This document shows positions 42,719-53,561 of a stretch of DNA of 64,000 nt, in pieces. The notes beneath the pieces are model-generated. The model had not been told where the DNA came from. It worked only from the letters and a program-made list of their open reading frames with translations, and ran no database searches. The translations under genes were made by a program, and so were the position numbers. Source of the DNA: Actinocatenispora sera (GTDB lineage Bacteria > Actinomycetota > Actinomycetes > Mycobacteriales > Micromonosporaceae); contig NZ_AP023354.1 in assembly GCF_018324685.1 (NCBI RefSeq), positions 4,960,001 through 5,024,000 on the forward strand, written 5' to 3'. How positions within the stretch are numbered: the stretch's first letter is position 1; the number at the start of each line of letters is the position of its first letter.

Positions 42719-43420
42719 TCAGTCCGCCTCCATCCGGTAGCCGCGGCCGCGCAGGGTGGTGATCCGCGGCGCCGCCACGCCGTTGTCCAGCTCGCTCTCG
42801 GTGTCGGCGAGCCGCCGTCGTACCGCCGCCATGTGCACGTCCAGCGTCTTCGTCGAGCCGAACCAGTTCTCGTCCCAGACATCCGACATCAACCGCTCCC
42901 GGCTGATCGCCACGCCGGGCTCGGCGGCCAGCCGGGCCAGCAGGTCGAACTCCTTGGCCCGCAGCGACACCTCCACCCCGCCGAGGGTGCAGCGCCGGGC
43001 CGAGGAGTCCACCACCAGCTCGCCGACCCGCAGCGCCTGCTGGTGCGGCGGTGCCGGGGCACCGCGGCGCAGGTGGGCCCGGATCCGGGCGAGCAGCTCG
43101 GCGAACCGGAACGGCTTCGTCAGGTAGTCGTCGGCGCCGGCCTCGAGGCCGACGACGACGTCCATCTCCTCGCGCCGCGCGGTCAGGATCACCAGCACGC
43201 ACCCGGGCTGGGCGGCGCGCAGCCGCCGGCACACCTCGACCCCGTCCAGGTCCGGCAGCCCGAGATCCAGCAGCACCAGGTCGAACTCGCCGCTCGCCGC
43301 GGCACCCAGCGCGTCCCGCCCGGAGCGCACCCAGCGGACGTCGTGCCCGTGCGCCCGCAGGCCCGGCTCCAACAACCCACCGATCGTGGCGTCGTCCTCC
43401 ACCACGAGCAACCGCGCCAT
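42719..43420 (-). CDS. OmpR-family response regulator
   Basis: 233 residues. The receiver domain has the acidic pair E-D-D, the phospho-acceptor Asp in L-L-D-L-G-L-P-D-L-D-G, T-A-R and the K-P-F lysine. The C-terminal winged helix ends in L-R-G-R-G-Y-R-M. It forms a two-component pair with the kinase gene that follows; the two lie in one operon. Start ATG at 43420; an in-frame ATG at 43507 would add a loose glycine-rich tail. Divergent from the deaminase gene. Confidence 0.93.
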   Translation of the reverse strand: MARLLVVEDDATIGGLLEPGLRAHGHDVRWVRSGRDALGAAASGEFDLVLLDLGLPDLDGVEVCRRLRAAQPGCVLVILTARREEMDVVVGLEAGADDYLTKPFRFAELLARIRAHLRRGAPAPPHQQALRVGELVVDSSARRCTLGGVEVSLRAKEFDLLARLAAEPGVAISRERLMSDVWDENWFGSTKTLDVHMAAVRRRLADTESELDNGVAAPRITTLRGRGYRMEAD

Positions 43421-43698
43421 GCTGGCCACCCTACCGGCCGGCCCCGCCTCGCTGGTCGCGGTCGACCCGGGCGGCGAACCCTCCCCGCCCATCACCGCTC
43501 CGGTCACCGGTGCAGCACCTCCTGGCGTCGTGCTCGTGTGCCGTCAACGCTAGGTGCCCGAAGGCAAGGGAACGGTTATCCGGCCGCAAGAGCCACGACG
43601 GCCACGGGATCCGGTCATCCGGCGGTGAAGCGCCGATATCGCCGCTGCGGGCGGCAATCCGGTCGCGCCCCGGCGCGGCCGGCCGTACCGTCCGGCGG
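43421..43698. promoter_or_regulatory. Divergent region (response regulator / deaminase)
   Basis: 278 bp holding the promoters of the two-component operon and the deaminase gene. Somewhat A-rich around 43560-43585 on the plus strand. No clear palindrome or -35/-10 pair stands out. Confidence 0.4.
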
Positions 43699-44721
43699 GT
43701 GAGCGCCCTGACCCGACTGCCCAAGGCCGAACTGCACGTCCACCTGGAGAGCACGCTGCGCCGGGACACGCTGCTGGAGCTCGCCGCACGCAACGGGGTG
43801 CGGGTACCGGCCGACACCAGCGGGCACCGGTTCACCGGCTTCCGCGACTTCGGCGACCACGGCACCGCGGTACGGGCCTGCCTCGTCACCGCGGCCGACT
43901 TCCACCGGATGGCGGTCGAGTTCTGCGCCGACGCGCTGGCCCAGTCCATCCGGTACGCCGAGGTCACGTTCACCGCCGCCGCGCACGAGGAACGGCTGCA
44001 CGCACCCGGCATGCCGCTCGCCGCGGTACTGGACGGGCTGGCCGAGGGCCGCGACCGGTACGGCGTGGTGACCCGGCTGATCCTGGACCACTCCCGCCGG
44101 CGGGGCGTCGACCGGCTGCGCCGCACCGTCACGCTGGCCCGTACCCACGCGCCGGCGGTGGCGGCGGTCGGGCTGGCCGGCGACGAGTCGTACCCGCTGG
44201 CCCCGTTCGCCGAGGTCCTCGACGAGGCGGCCGACGCCGGCGTGGCGCTGGTGCACCACGCCGGGGAGACCGCCGGGATCGCGAGCATCGCCGAGGCGGT
44301 CCGGCGCGGGCACGCGGCCCGGCTCGGTCACGGCGTCCGGATCCTGGACGACGACCCCGCGCACGCCGACCTGCTCGCCGAGGTACGCGAGCGGGGCATC
44401 GCGCTGGAGGTCTGCCCGTCGTCGAACGTCGCGTTGGGCGTCGTCGACTCGTTCGCCGCGCACCCGCTGCCGGCGCTGTGTGCGGCCGGCCTGGCCGTCA
44501 CCGTCAACACCGACATCCCGGCGGTCGTCGGCACCACGCTGAGCAGCGAGTACCGGCGGATCGCGGACGCGTTCGGGTTCGCCCCGGCGCGGCTGGCCGA
44601 CCTGGCGCGGGCCGGCGTCGACGCCTCCTTCGCGCCGCAGCCACTGCGCGCGACGCTGCACCGCGACATCGACGCCTGGTGTGCCGCGTACGCCCCCGCC
44701 GCGCCGCAGCCCGCCGGGTGA
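43699..44721 (+). CDS. Adenosine deaminase-family protein (divergent active site)
   Basis: 340 residues. The metal pair H-V-H (His13, His15), H-A-G-E with the catalytic Glu, L-G-H-G-V-R and N-T-D place it in the ADA/Add barrel family. The segment after the catalytic Asp reads N-T-D-I-P; adenosine deaminases have D-D-P. H-L-E-S-T replaces the usual H-L-D/E-G-S/T. The second Asp contacts the purine in adenosine deaminase, so the substrate may be a different purine or pyrimidine nucleoside, or a menaquinone-pathway aminofutalosine. The GTG at 43699 overlaps a GGCGGGTG purine run and is the best start by family alignment. Confidence 0.85.
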   Translation: MSALTRLPKAELHVHLESTLRRDTLLELAARNGVRVPADTSGHRFTGFRDFGDHGTAVRACLVTAADFHRMAVEFCADALAQSIRYAEVTFTAAAHEERLHAPGMPLAAVLDGLAEGRDRYGVVTRLILDHSRRRGVDRLRRTVTLARTHAPAVAAVGLAGDESYPLAPFAEVLDEAADAGVALVHHAGETAGIASIAEAVRRGHAARLGHGVRILDDDPAHADLLAEVRERGIALEVCPSSNVALGVVDSFAAHPLPALCAAGLAVTVNTDIPAVVGTTLSSEYRRIADAFGFAPARLADLARAGVDASFAPQPLRATLHRDIDAWCAAYAPAAPQPAG

Positions 44722-44751
44722 CGCCGACGCTCCACTGTGGACCGGATGCGG

Positions 44752-45609
44752 TCAGCGGCGGGCGAAGGGGGCGGCGGGCGGGGCGGGGCTGTCGGTGGCG
44801 GTGGCGTCGGTGACCGGCCGGGTCCGGCCCACGAACCGGTCCAGCTGCTCGCCGGCCATCACCCGGGCCGGGAACGCCGCGCCGGCGCCGCGCCGGGTCA
44901 GCTCGGCCACCGGCAGCGGCCCGTCGGCCGCCGCGAGCACCAGGTTGCCGAACCGGCGGCCGCGCAGTACCGAGGCGTCGGAGACCAGCAGCGTCTCGGC
45001 GAACACCGCGCGCTGCGTCGCGACCTGGCCGCGGGTGAAGGCGCAGCCGGCACCGTCGGCCACGTTCTGCAGGTAGCAGCCGCCGGGACGCAGCACCCGC
45101 GCCACCGCGGTCAGGAACTCCACCGTGGTCAGCCCGACCGGGATCGCGGTGCCGGCGAAGACGTCGGCGATCACCACGTCGAAGCTGCCGGCCCGCATCG
45201 TCTCGACGGCCTCGCGGGCGTCGCCGATGCGGATCCGCGGCCGGCACTCGCGCGCCAGCGGCAGCTCCCGGCGTACCAGCTCGACCAGCGCGCCGTCGCG
45301 CTCCACCACCCGCTGGGCGGAGCGGGGCCGGGTCGCCGCGACGTAGCGCGGCAGCGTCAGGCCGCCGCCGCCCAGGTGCAGCACGCCGATCGGCGCGCCC
45401 GGCTCGGCGACCAGGTCGAGCAGGTCACCCAGCCACCGCACGTACTCGAACTCCAGCCGGGTCGGGTCGGCCAGGTCCACGTGCGACTGCGGCGCCGCAT
45501 CCAGCAGCAGGGTGTACGCGTCCGGCCGGTCCGGGTCCGCCACCAGCTCCGCCGTACCGGTGTCCACCGCGGCGCGCACCACCGCGCCACCCCGCCGTCT
45601 GCCCGCCAT
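44752..45609 (-). CDS. Spermidine-synthase-like methyltransferase-fold protein
   Basis: 285 residues with a SpeE-type Rossmann core: V-L-H-L-G-G-G-G-L-T-L-P-R, V-V-E-R-D-G-A-L-V-E-L, G-D-A-R and D-V-V-I-A-D-V-F. The usual substrate-gating D-x-x-D-P loop of true spermidine synthases reads D-V-F-A-G-T-A. The group is common in actinomycetes next to unrelated genes and may not make polyamines. No membrane helices are fused, unlike many large actinobacterial relatives. It converges with the deaminase gene across 30 bp and is divergent from the SpoU gene across about 100 bp. Confidence 0.82.
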   Translation of the reverse strand: MAGRRRGGAVVRAAVDTGTAELVADPDRPDAYTLLLDAAPQSHVDLADPTRLEFEYVRWLGDLLDLVAEPGAPIGVLHLGGGGLTLPRYVAATRPRSAQRVVERDGALVELVRRELPLARECRPRIRIGDAREAVETMRAGSFDVVIADVFAGTAIPVGLTTVEFLTAVARVLRPGGCYLQNVADGAGCAFTRGQVATQRAVFAETLLVSDASVLRGRRFGNLVLAAADGPLPVAELTRRGAGAAFPARVMAGEQLDRFVGRTRPVTDATATDSPAPPAAPFARR

Positions 45610-45709
45610 CCGGCCAGTATCGCCACCGGTCCCGGACGGGTACCGCCGGGGCGATGCGCCGGAGCCGGTAGGTTGCAGGACCGAACCCGGACCCACCCGA
45701 AGGAGCGGT

Positions 45710-46522
45710 ATGGCCCACCGTGCGGTCACCAGCCGCGACGCCCGCTTCCAGCAGTGGCAGGCGCTCCTGCACAACCGCACCAAACGCACCCGTGCTGGCC
45801 TGTTCCTCGTGCAGGGGGTACGCCCGATCACCCTCGCGGTCCGGCACGGCTGGCGGCTCGCCACACTGCTGCGGCCCTACGGGGGGCGGCTGTCCGGCTG
45901 GGCCGCCGACCTGGTGGCGAGCTGCCCGACGACCGAGCTGGTCGAGGTCGCCGGCGACCTGCTGGCCGAGCTGGGCGGCAAGGACGCGCCGGAACTGGTC
46001 GCGATCGCCCACCAGCGACCCGACCGGCTGGACCGGCTGCGCGCCGCACCGGACCTGCTCGCGGTGGTGTTCGACCGGGCGGCGAGCCCCGGCAACATCG
46101 GCACCCTGACCCGCTCGGCCGACGCGTTCGGCGCCGCCGGCGTGGTCGTCACCGGGCACGCGGCCGACCCGTACGAGCCGCGGGCGGTGCGGGCCTCGAC
46201 CGGCTCGCTGTTCGCCGTACCGGTGGTACGGGCGGAGCGCCGGGACGTGCTCGACTGGGTCGAGCGGCTGCGGGCCGGTGGCCTGCCGGTGCGGCTGGTG
46301 GGTACCGACGAGACCGGCGCCACCGATCTTCCGGCCACCGACCTGTCCGGGCCGACCGTCCTGGTGGTGGGCAACGAGACGACCGGTCTGTCCAGCGCCT
46401 GGCGGCAGGCGTGCGATGCGATGGTACGGATCCCGATGGGCGGCTCGGCCAGCTCGCTCAACGCCGCGGTCGCCGGCAGCCTGGTGCTCTACCACGCCGC
46501 CCAGCAGCGGGCAGCGGGCTGA
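45710..46522 (+). CDS. SpoU/TrmH-family RNA 2'-O-methyltransferase
   Basis: 270 residues. An N-terminal L30e-like substrate-binding region is followed by the SPOUT knot domain with its three motifs: N-I-G-T-L-T-R-S-A-D-A-F-G, V-V-G-N-E-T-T-G-L and I-P-M-G-G-S-A-S-S-L-N-A-A-V-A. These bind S-adenosylmethionine and place the catalytic residues. It likely methylates a ribose in rRNA or tRNA; the exact base is not predictable. The ATG at 45710 has GAAGGAGCGGT upstream. It resembles actinobacterial thiostrepton-resistance-type relatives only in the general fold. Confidence 0.92.
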   Translation: MAHRAVTSRDARFQQWQALLHNRTKRTRAGLFLVQGVRPITLAVRHGWRLATLLRPYGGRLSGWAADLVASCPTTELVEVAGDLLAELGGKDAPELVAIAHQRPDRLDRLRAAPDLLAVVFDRAASPGNIGTLTRSADAFGAAGVVVTGHAADPYEPRAVRASTGSLFAVPVVRAERRDVLDWVERLRAGGLPVRLVGTDETGATDLPATDLSGPTVLVVGNETTGLSSAWRQACDAMVRIPMGGSASSLNAAVAGSLVLYHAAQQRAAG

Positions 46523-46549
46523 CCCGCGCCGGTACCGCGGTGTCGCCCG

Positions 46550-46566
46550 ACCGTGATCATCACGGT
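46550..46566. promoter_or_regulatory. Palindrome ACCGTGAT-C-ATCACGGT
   Basis: An 8-bp perfect inverted repeat around one base, 28 bp after the SpoU stop and about 190 bp before the GGDEF-EAL gene's likely start. It can be an operator for the latter or part of a terminator for the former. Confidence 0.5.
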
Positions 46567-46665
46567 GGGCCCGGCACAACCGAGGCGGATTATGATCGAT
46601 CAGGCAGTTGGGACACCACACGGCGACGCCGGATCGGCGGACGCCGACAGCCGGGGGGCAGAGGC

Positions 46666-46761
46666 GTGACAGGGCCGGGCCGAGCACCGGGCCAGCAACT
46701 GGTCGGGCGTGCCGTCGATGCACCCAGCACGCGGTTCGGGCGGATCGGATCCGCGCGTTGA
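46666..46761 (+). CDS. Possible 31-residue leader ORF before the GGDEF-EAL gene
   Basis: GTG at 46666 with GGGGGGCAGAGG just upstream, ending at TGA 46759-46761, which overlaps the likely TTG start of the GGDEF-EAL gene (TTGA). The arrangement would couple translation, but the peptide matches nothing I know and the assignment is weak. Confidence 0.25.
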   Translation: MTGPGRAPGQQLVGRAVDAPSTRFGRIGSAR

Positions 46762-48878
46762 GCGGGCAGACCGGCCGCCGGACGGCAACCGGAACCAGGG
46801 CGGGGAGCCGGGCCGAGCGGGTCGCCGCAAGCTGGGCGGCGGCGATCTGGCAGACCAGCGTGGTGCCGGTGGCCCGGGGCGCACTCGCCGACCGGCTCCG
46901 GCCACTGGTCGACCAGCTGCTCGCGGCCGAAGCGCAGCCCGACGGCGGCTACGCCGCCGGCACCGAGGTGGGCGGCCAGCTCGTCGCCGAGCACTTCACC
47001 GACCCGGAGGCGCTGGCCCGCACGCTGATCGTGCTGGACGCGGCGGTGCCGGCCGAGCAGCGCGGCGAGCTGATCGCCGGCCTGGCCGCCGGGTACACCG
47101 CGGCGCTGCGCGGCCGCACCCTGGCCGAGCAGGAGACGATCCGGCTGGCCGCGATGCAGGCGCAGGCCCGCGCGGAGCGCGCGCTGAGTGCGGCGGAGGC
47201 CCGGTTCCACGCGGTGTACGCGGACTCCGCCATGGGCATCGCGCTGACCGACCTGGACGGCCGGGTGGTGGCGGCCAACGACGCCCTGCACACGATGCTG
47301 CGCACCGCACCCGGCGGCCTCGCCGACCGTGACCTGCTCGGGCTGGTCCATCCGGACGACCGGGACAGCCTGCGGGACATGGTCTCCGACCGGCTGGCCA
47401 CCGGCACCATCGGCCGGATCCGCACCGAGCGCCGGCTGGTCGCCGACGACGGCGAGCTGCTGTGGGCCATGCTCGCGGTGTCGGTGGTGCGCGACCAGGC
47501 CGGCCGGCCCACCTATCTGGTGGTGATGGGCGAGGACAACACCCGCCGCCACCACCTGGCCGACACGCTGTCCTGGCAGGCCACCCACGACACGCTGACC
47601 GGCCTGGCCAACCGCACCCTGTTCACCGAACGGCTGCAGCGGCTGTTCGCCCGGGGTACCGGTCGGCTCGGGCTCTGCTTCCTCGACCTGGACGGCTTCA
47701 AGATCATCAACGACAGCCTCGGCCACCATGTCGGGGACGAGCTGCTGCGGCACGTGGCCGACCGGATCGCCGCCGCGGCCGGGTCGGACAGCCTGGTCGC
47801 CCGGCTCGGCGGGGACGAGTTCATGGTGCTGCGGGCCGATTCGGCCGGCGAGGCGGAGCTGGTCGCGCTGGCCGACCGGATTCTCGCGGCGCTGGACGAA
47901 CCGATCACCGTGGCCGGCCACGAGCTGTCGGTGTCCGCCAGCATCGGCGTGATCGAACGCGCCACCCTCGGTACCGACGCCGCCGAGCTGATGCGCGCCG
48001 CCGACATCACGCTGTACTGGGCGAAGGCGGCCGGGAAGGGCTGCTGGGCGACGTTCGACCCGGAGCGCGACGCGCAGCAGGCGGCCCGGCAGCTGCTCGC
48101 CGAGGCGCTGCCCGGCGCGCTGCGCGAGGAGCAGTTCACCCTGTCCTACCAGCCGGTCGTGGACCTCGCCGACCACCGGGTGACCGAGCTCGAGGCGCTG
48201 GTGCGCTGGCGTCACCCGCGGCTCGGAGAGCTCGGCCCGGAGGCGTTTCTGGGCATCGCCGAGGAGACCGGGCTGGTCGTGCCGCTCGGCCGGTGGGTCC
48301 TGCAGGCCGCCTGCGCGCAGGCCCGTCGCTGGATCGACCGGTACGGCTGGGCGCCGGTGGTGTCGGTCAACCTCACCGTGCGCCAGGTGTGCGCGGCCGA
48401 CCTGGTCGACGACGTCCGGCAGGCGCTGGCCGCGGCCGACCTGCCCGCCGAGGCGCTGCAGCTGGAGGTGACCGAGCGCGCGCTGATCGGCGCGGAGCCG
48501 GTCGCGGCGCTGCGCACCCTGTACGAGTCGGGGGTGCGGATCGTCATCGACGACTTCGGCACCGGCTACTCCAACCTGGTGTACCTGCGGCAGGCACCGG
48601 TGCACGGCATCAAGCTGGCCCGGTCGTTCACCGAGAGCTTCAACTCGCCCAGCCATCCGGACCGGGCCGACGTGGCGATCGTGCGGGCGCTGGTGTCGCT
48701 CGCGCACACGCTGAACCTGACGGTGACCGCCGGCGGGGTCGAGACCGCCCGGCAGGAGTCCCGGCTGCGCGCGCTGGGCTGCGAGTGGGGCCAGGGCTTC
48801 CGGTACGGGCGGCCCGCCGTCGCGGCGCACATCGACCACGTGCTCGCCGCCGGCCGCACCGTGGCACCACACGGCTGA
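46758..48878 (+). CDS. PAS-GGDEF-EAL cyclic-di-GMP protein
   Basis: About 706 residues. An N-terminal helical region (~20-140) is followed by a PAS domain (~145-260), a GGDEF domain with intact G-G-D-E-F at 351-355, and an EAL domain with E-A-L at 479-481 and D-D-F-G at 598-601. No RxxD inhibitory site precedes GGDEF. In the EAL half the conserved E-G-V-E motif reads G659-G-V-E and K-I-D reads K619-L-A, so phosphodiesterase activity may be reduced while diguanylate cyclase activity seems possible. No membrane helix. The start is uncertain: TTG 46758 is chosen from its TTGA overlap with a leader ORF and from domain length. Confidence 0.88.
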   Translation: MSGQTGRRTATGTRAGSRAERVAASWAAAIWQTSVVPVARGALADRLRPLVDQLLAAEAQPDGGYAAGTEVGGQLVAEHFTDPEALARTLIVLDAAVPAEQRGELIAGLAAGYTAALRGRTLAEQETIRLAAMQAQARAERALSAAEARFHAVYADSAMGIALTDLDGRVVAANDALHTMLRTAPGGLADRDLLGLVHPDDRDSLRDMVSDRLATGTIGRIRTERRLVADDGELLWAMLAVSVVRDQAGRPTYLVVMGEDNTRRHHLADTLSWQATHDTLTGLANRTLFTERLQRLFARGTGRLGLCFLDLDGFKIINDSLGHHVGDELLRHVADRIAAAAGSDSLVARLGGDEFMVLRADSAGEAELVALADRILAALDEPITVAGHELSVSASIGVIERATLGTDAAELMRAADITLYWAKAAGKGCWATFDPERDAQQAARQLLAEALPGALREEQFTLSYQPVVDLADHRVTELEALVRWRHPRLGELGPEAFLGIAEETGLVVPLGRWVLQAACAQARRWIDRYGWAPVVSVNLTVRQVCAADLVDDVRQALAAADLPAEALQLEVTERALIGAEPVAALRTLYESGVRIVIDDFGTGYSNLVYLRQAPVHGIKLARSFTESFNSPSHPDRADVAIVRALVSLAHTLNLTVTAGGVETARQESRLRALGCEWGQGFRYGRPAVAAHIDHVLAAGRTVAPHG

Positions 48879-48936
48879 CGCGCGCGGGTGCCGGGCGACG
48901 GCGCTGCCGGCCGGCCGACCTTCTATGATCGGCAGA

Positions 48937-49848
48937 ATGGCGGAGCACGTACTGGTCCCGTGGCAGATCACCGACGGCGACGGGGGCTGGCCGACCACCC
49001 TGCGCGTCGACGTGTGGGACGGGCAGGGCACGCCGCCGGACGTCTCCGACATCTCCTTCTACGTCCTGCCGTACGCGGTGCCCAGCGCCCGCGGCCTGAT
49101 CACCGCGATGCCCCGGCTGCGGGTGGTGCAGGCGCTGACCGCCGGGTACGAGCAGATCATCCCGCTGCTGCGGCCCGGCGTGACGCTGTGCAACGGGCGG
49201 GGGCTGCACGACGCCAGTACCGCCGAGCACGCGCTCGGGCTGATCCTCGCCGCCCAGCGCGACCTGCCGAGGTGGGTGGACGACCAGCGCGAGCACCGCT
49301 GGGAACCGCACTACACCCGGTCGCTGGCCGACAGCCGGGTGCTGATCCTCGGCTACGGCTCGATCGGTACCGCGCTGGAGCGCCGCCTGCTGGCCTGCGA
49401 GGCGAGCGTGGTCCGGGTGGCGCGGTCGGCCCGGCCGGAGGCGCGGGTGCACGGGGTGAGCGAGCTGCCGGCGCTGCTGCCGCACGTCGACATCGTGGTA
49501 CTGGTCCTGCCGGACAACGAGTCGACCGAGCGGCTGTTCGACGCCACCGCGATGGCCGCGCTGCCGGACGGCGCGCTGGTGGTCAACGTGGGCAGGGGGC
49601 GCACCCTGGACACCGACGCGCTCGCGGCCGAGACCGGGCGGGGCCGACTGCGGGCGGCGCTGGATGTCACCGATCCGGAGCCGCTGCCGGCCGAGAATCC
49701 GCTGTGGTCGCATCCGGGTGTGCTGATCACACCGCACGTGGCCGGCGGCTCGGCGACCTTCTACCCGCGGGCGCGCCGGCTGGTCGGCGACCAGTTGCAC
49801 CGGTTCGTCACCGGTGCCCCGTTGCGCAACGTCGTCCGCGAGGGCTGA
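48937..49848 (+). CDS. D-isomer-specific 2-hydroxyacid dehydrogenase
   Basis: 303 residues. The NAD-binding half has L-G-Y-G-S-I-G near residue 138, L-V-L-P-D-N-E-S-T, V-N-V-G-R-G and the D-V-T-D-P-E-P-L-P strand; H-V-A-G-G-S supplies the catalytic His. The helix before the dinucleotide fold (S-T-A-E-H-A-L-G-L-I-L) is typical. It would interconvert a 2-oxoacid and a D-2-hydroxyacid; the substrate is unknown. ATG at 48925 is an alternative start adding four residues. It stands alone between the GGDEF-EAL and thioredoxin genes, all on the plus strand. Confidence 0.88.
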   Translation: MAEHVLVPWQITDGDGGWPTTLRVDVWDGQGTPPDVSDISFYVLPYAVPSARGLITAMPRLRVVQALTAGYEQIIPLLRPGVTLCNGRGLHDASTAEHALGLILAAQRDLPRWVDDQREHRWEPHYTRSLADSRVLILGYGSIGTALERRLLACEASVVRVARSARPEARVHGVSELPALLPHVDIVVLVLPDNESTERLFDATAMAALPDGALVVNVGRGRTLDTDALAAETGRGRLRAALDVTDPEPLPAENPLWSHPGVLITPHVAGGSATFYPRARRLVGDQLHRFVTGAPLRNVVREG

Positions 49849-50023
49849 CCTCCGGGTACGGCGTGCACCGCCGGCCGCCGGCGCCGGAGCCGGCGGGCGT
49901 CACGGTCCGCGACGCCTGGCGCCCGGTTCGCGCTACGGTGGACCGACGGCCGCCCGCGCGGGAATGCGCGGGGGCAGGCCACCGTTGTTACCCCCGAGGG
50001 GTATCGATCCGGAAGGGGAAACC

Positions 50024-50401
50024 GTGCCGACCGTCGAGTTGACCAAGGACAACTTCAACAGCACGTTGGAGAGCAACGACACCGTGCTGATCGATTTCTG
50101 GGCCAGCTGGTGCGGCCCGTGCAAGATGTTCGCACCGGTGTACGAGAAGGCCGCGGAGAGCAACCCGGACCTGGTGTTCGGCAAGGTCGACACCGAGGCA
50201 CAGCAGGAGCTAGCGGCCGCGTTCGACATCCGTTCGATCCCGACGCTGATGATCGTTCGGGACAAGATCGTGGTGTTCTCGCAGCCCGGCGCGCTGCCCG
50301 AGTCGGCGCTGACCGACGTCATCGACCAGGCCCGCAAGCTGGACATGGACGAGGTCCGGGCCAGCGTCGCGGACCAGCAGGCCAGCGAGACGCAGGCCTG
50401 A
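50024..50401 (+). CDS. trxA: Thioredoxin
   Basis: 125 residues. The redox motif W-C-G-P-C has Cys30 and Cys33; the cis-proline site is S-I-P-T-L-M. The protein reduces disulfides in the cytoplasm with thioredoxin reductase. A short charged, glutamine-rich tail follows the fold. The GTG at 50024 has GGAAGGGGAA upstream. A 16-bp stem terminator follows at 50441. No reductase gene is next to it. Confidence 0.96.
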   Translation: MPTVELTKDNFNSTLESNDTVLIDFWASWCGPCKMFAPVYEKAAESNPDLVFGKVDTEAQQELAAAFDIRSIPTLMIVRDKIVVFSQPGALPESALTDVIDQARKLDMDEVRASVADQQASETQA

Positions 50402-50440
50402 CCTCGAGCCGGCCGACCGCCGGCCACCGCAGCCACCCTC

Positions 50441-50476
50441 GACGGCGCGGACCCGACTGATCGGGTCCGCGCCGTC
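50441..50476 (+). terminator. Strong hairpin after trxA
   Basis: GACGGCGCGGACCCGA (50441-50456) pairs perfectly with TCGGGTCCGCGCCGTC (50461-50476) around a CTGA loop, 40 bp past the trxA stop. Confidence 0.9.
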
Positions 50477-50570
50477 GTCGTCTGCACCGCGACGCGCCGA
50501 ACCCGCACCGGACCGGGGCGAACCGGCTACGAGTTCCGGTTCTGGGCGCCCGGAATGTTCCCCGGCGCAC

Positions 50571-50590
50571 TTGTTCGCTGACGGTGAAAC
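50571..50590 (+). promoter_or_regulatory. ClgR-like site upstream of lon
   Basis: TTCGCTGACGGTGAA (50574-50588) fits the core of the actinobacterial ClgR consensus CGC-Y-N-A-N-R-GCG with one mismatch. ClgR activates clpP and lon genes in Streptomyces and Corynebacterium. The site lies ~75 bp before the lon start. Confidence 0.5.
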
Positions 50591-50599
50591 CACCCGGGG

Positions 50600-50620
50600 A
50601 ATGAGTCGGGTCGGCTCAAG
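50600..50620 (+). promoter_or_regulatory. HAIR-like (HspR) operator upstream of lon
   Basis: AATGAGT-N7-GCTCAAG matches the HspR operator CTTGAGT-N7-ACTCAAG at five of seven and six of seven bases with the correct 7-base spacing. HspR represses lon in Streptomyces coelicolor. The site lies about 40 bp before the lon start. Confidence 0.65.
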
Positions 50621-50658
50621 GTTGACCCGGTCGAGTACGAGGAATGGAGCCCCAACAC

Positions 50659-53019
<2,361 letters not shown>

Positions 53020-53032
53020 CCCCGGGACGACC

Positions 53033-53067
53033 GGCGGGCGCCGATCCAGCACGGATCGGCGCCCGCC
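53033..53067 (+). terminator. Strong hairpin after lon
   Basis: GGCGGGCGCCGATCC (53033-53047) pairs perfectly with GGATCGGCGCCCGCC (53053-53067) around an AGCAC loop. It lies 14 bp past the lon stop, ahead of the convergent DoxX gene. Confidence 0.9.
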
Positions 53068-53126
53068 GTCGTCTCTGCCACCCGGAGCCCGGCACCCGCC
53101 GCGAGAGCGTGGTGGGCCGCGCCGGG

Positions 53127-53561
53127 TCAGCGGTTGCGGTGCCGGCGGTCGGCGACGGCCTCGACCAGGAACCCGACCGCCATCCCGAGCAGCCAGAAGT
53201 CCTTCGCCAGCGGTACGCCCTGCTCGGTGGGCACCGGGCTGCCCGGTTTGTGCACCCCGGGCGTCCGCAGGTACATGCCGACCAGGCCGGCGGAGAACCC
53301 GGCGAGGCCGAGCCCGGCCACCGCGGTCGGCACCACCGGGTTGAGCAGCGCGATGCCCAGCGCGATCTCCGCCTTGGACAGCAGCTTGACGAACCGCTGC
53401 GGCTCGATGCCCTTCAGGAACGGGTAGGCGCCGGCGGCCGTGCCGTGGACCGACGCGGCGGTCTGCTCGTCGGCGTTGCGTTTGCTCAGGCCGGAGTTGA
53501 GCAGGAAGCCGCCGGCGGCCATCCGGGCCGGCAGGTGCGCGAGCTTGACCGGAAGTCCCAT
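53127..53561 (-). CDS. DoxX-family membrane protein
   Basis: 144 residues with four hydrophobic helices, the DoxX/DoxD pattern: an N-terminal R-M-A-A-G-G-F-L-L-N-S-G-L-S-K helix, F-V-K-L-L-S-K-A-E-I-A-L-G, a V-V-P-T-A-V-A-G-L helix and a final helix after D-F-W-L-L-G. Family members sit in the cytoplasmic membrane; some work with thiol or oxidative-stress systems, but the role here is unknown. ATG at 53561 has GAAAGG upstream. It converges with lon and is divergent from the GH20 gene. Confidence 0.85.
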   Translation of the reverse strand: MGLPVKLAHLPARMAAGGFLLNSGLSKRNADEQTAASVHGTAAGAYPFLKGIEPQRFVKLLSKAEIALGIALLNPVVPTAVAGLGLAGFSAGLVGMYLRTPGVHKPGSPVPTEQGVPLAKDFWLLGMAVGFLVEAVADRRHRNR

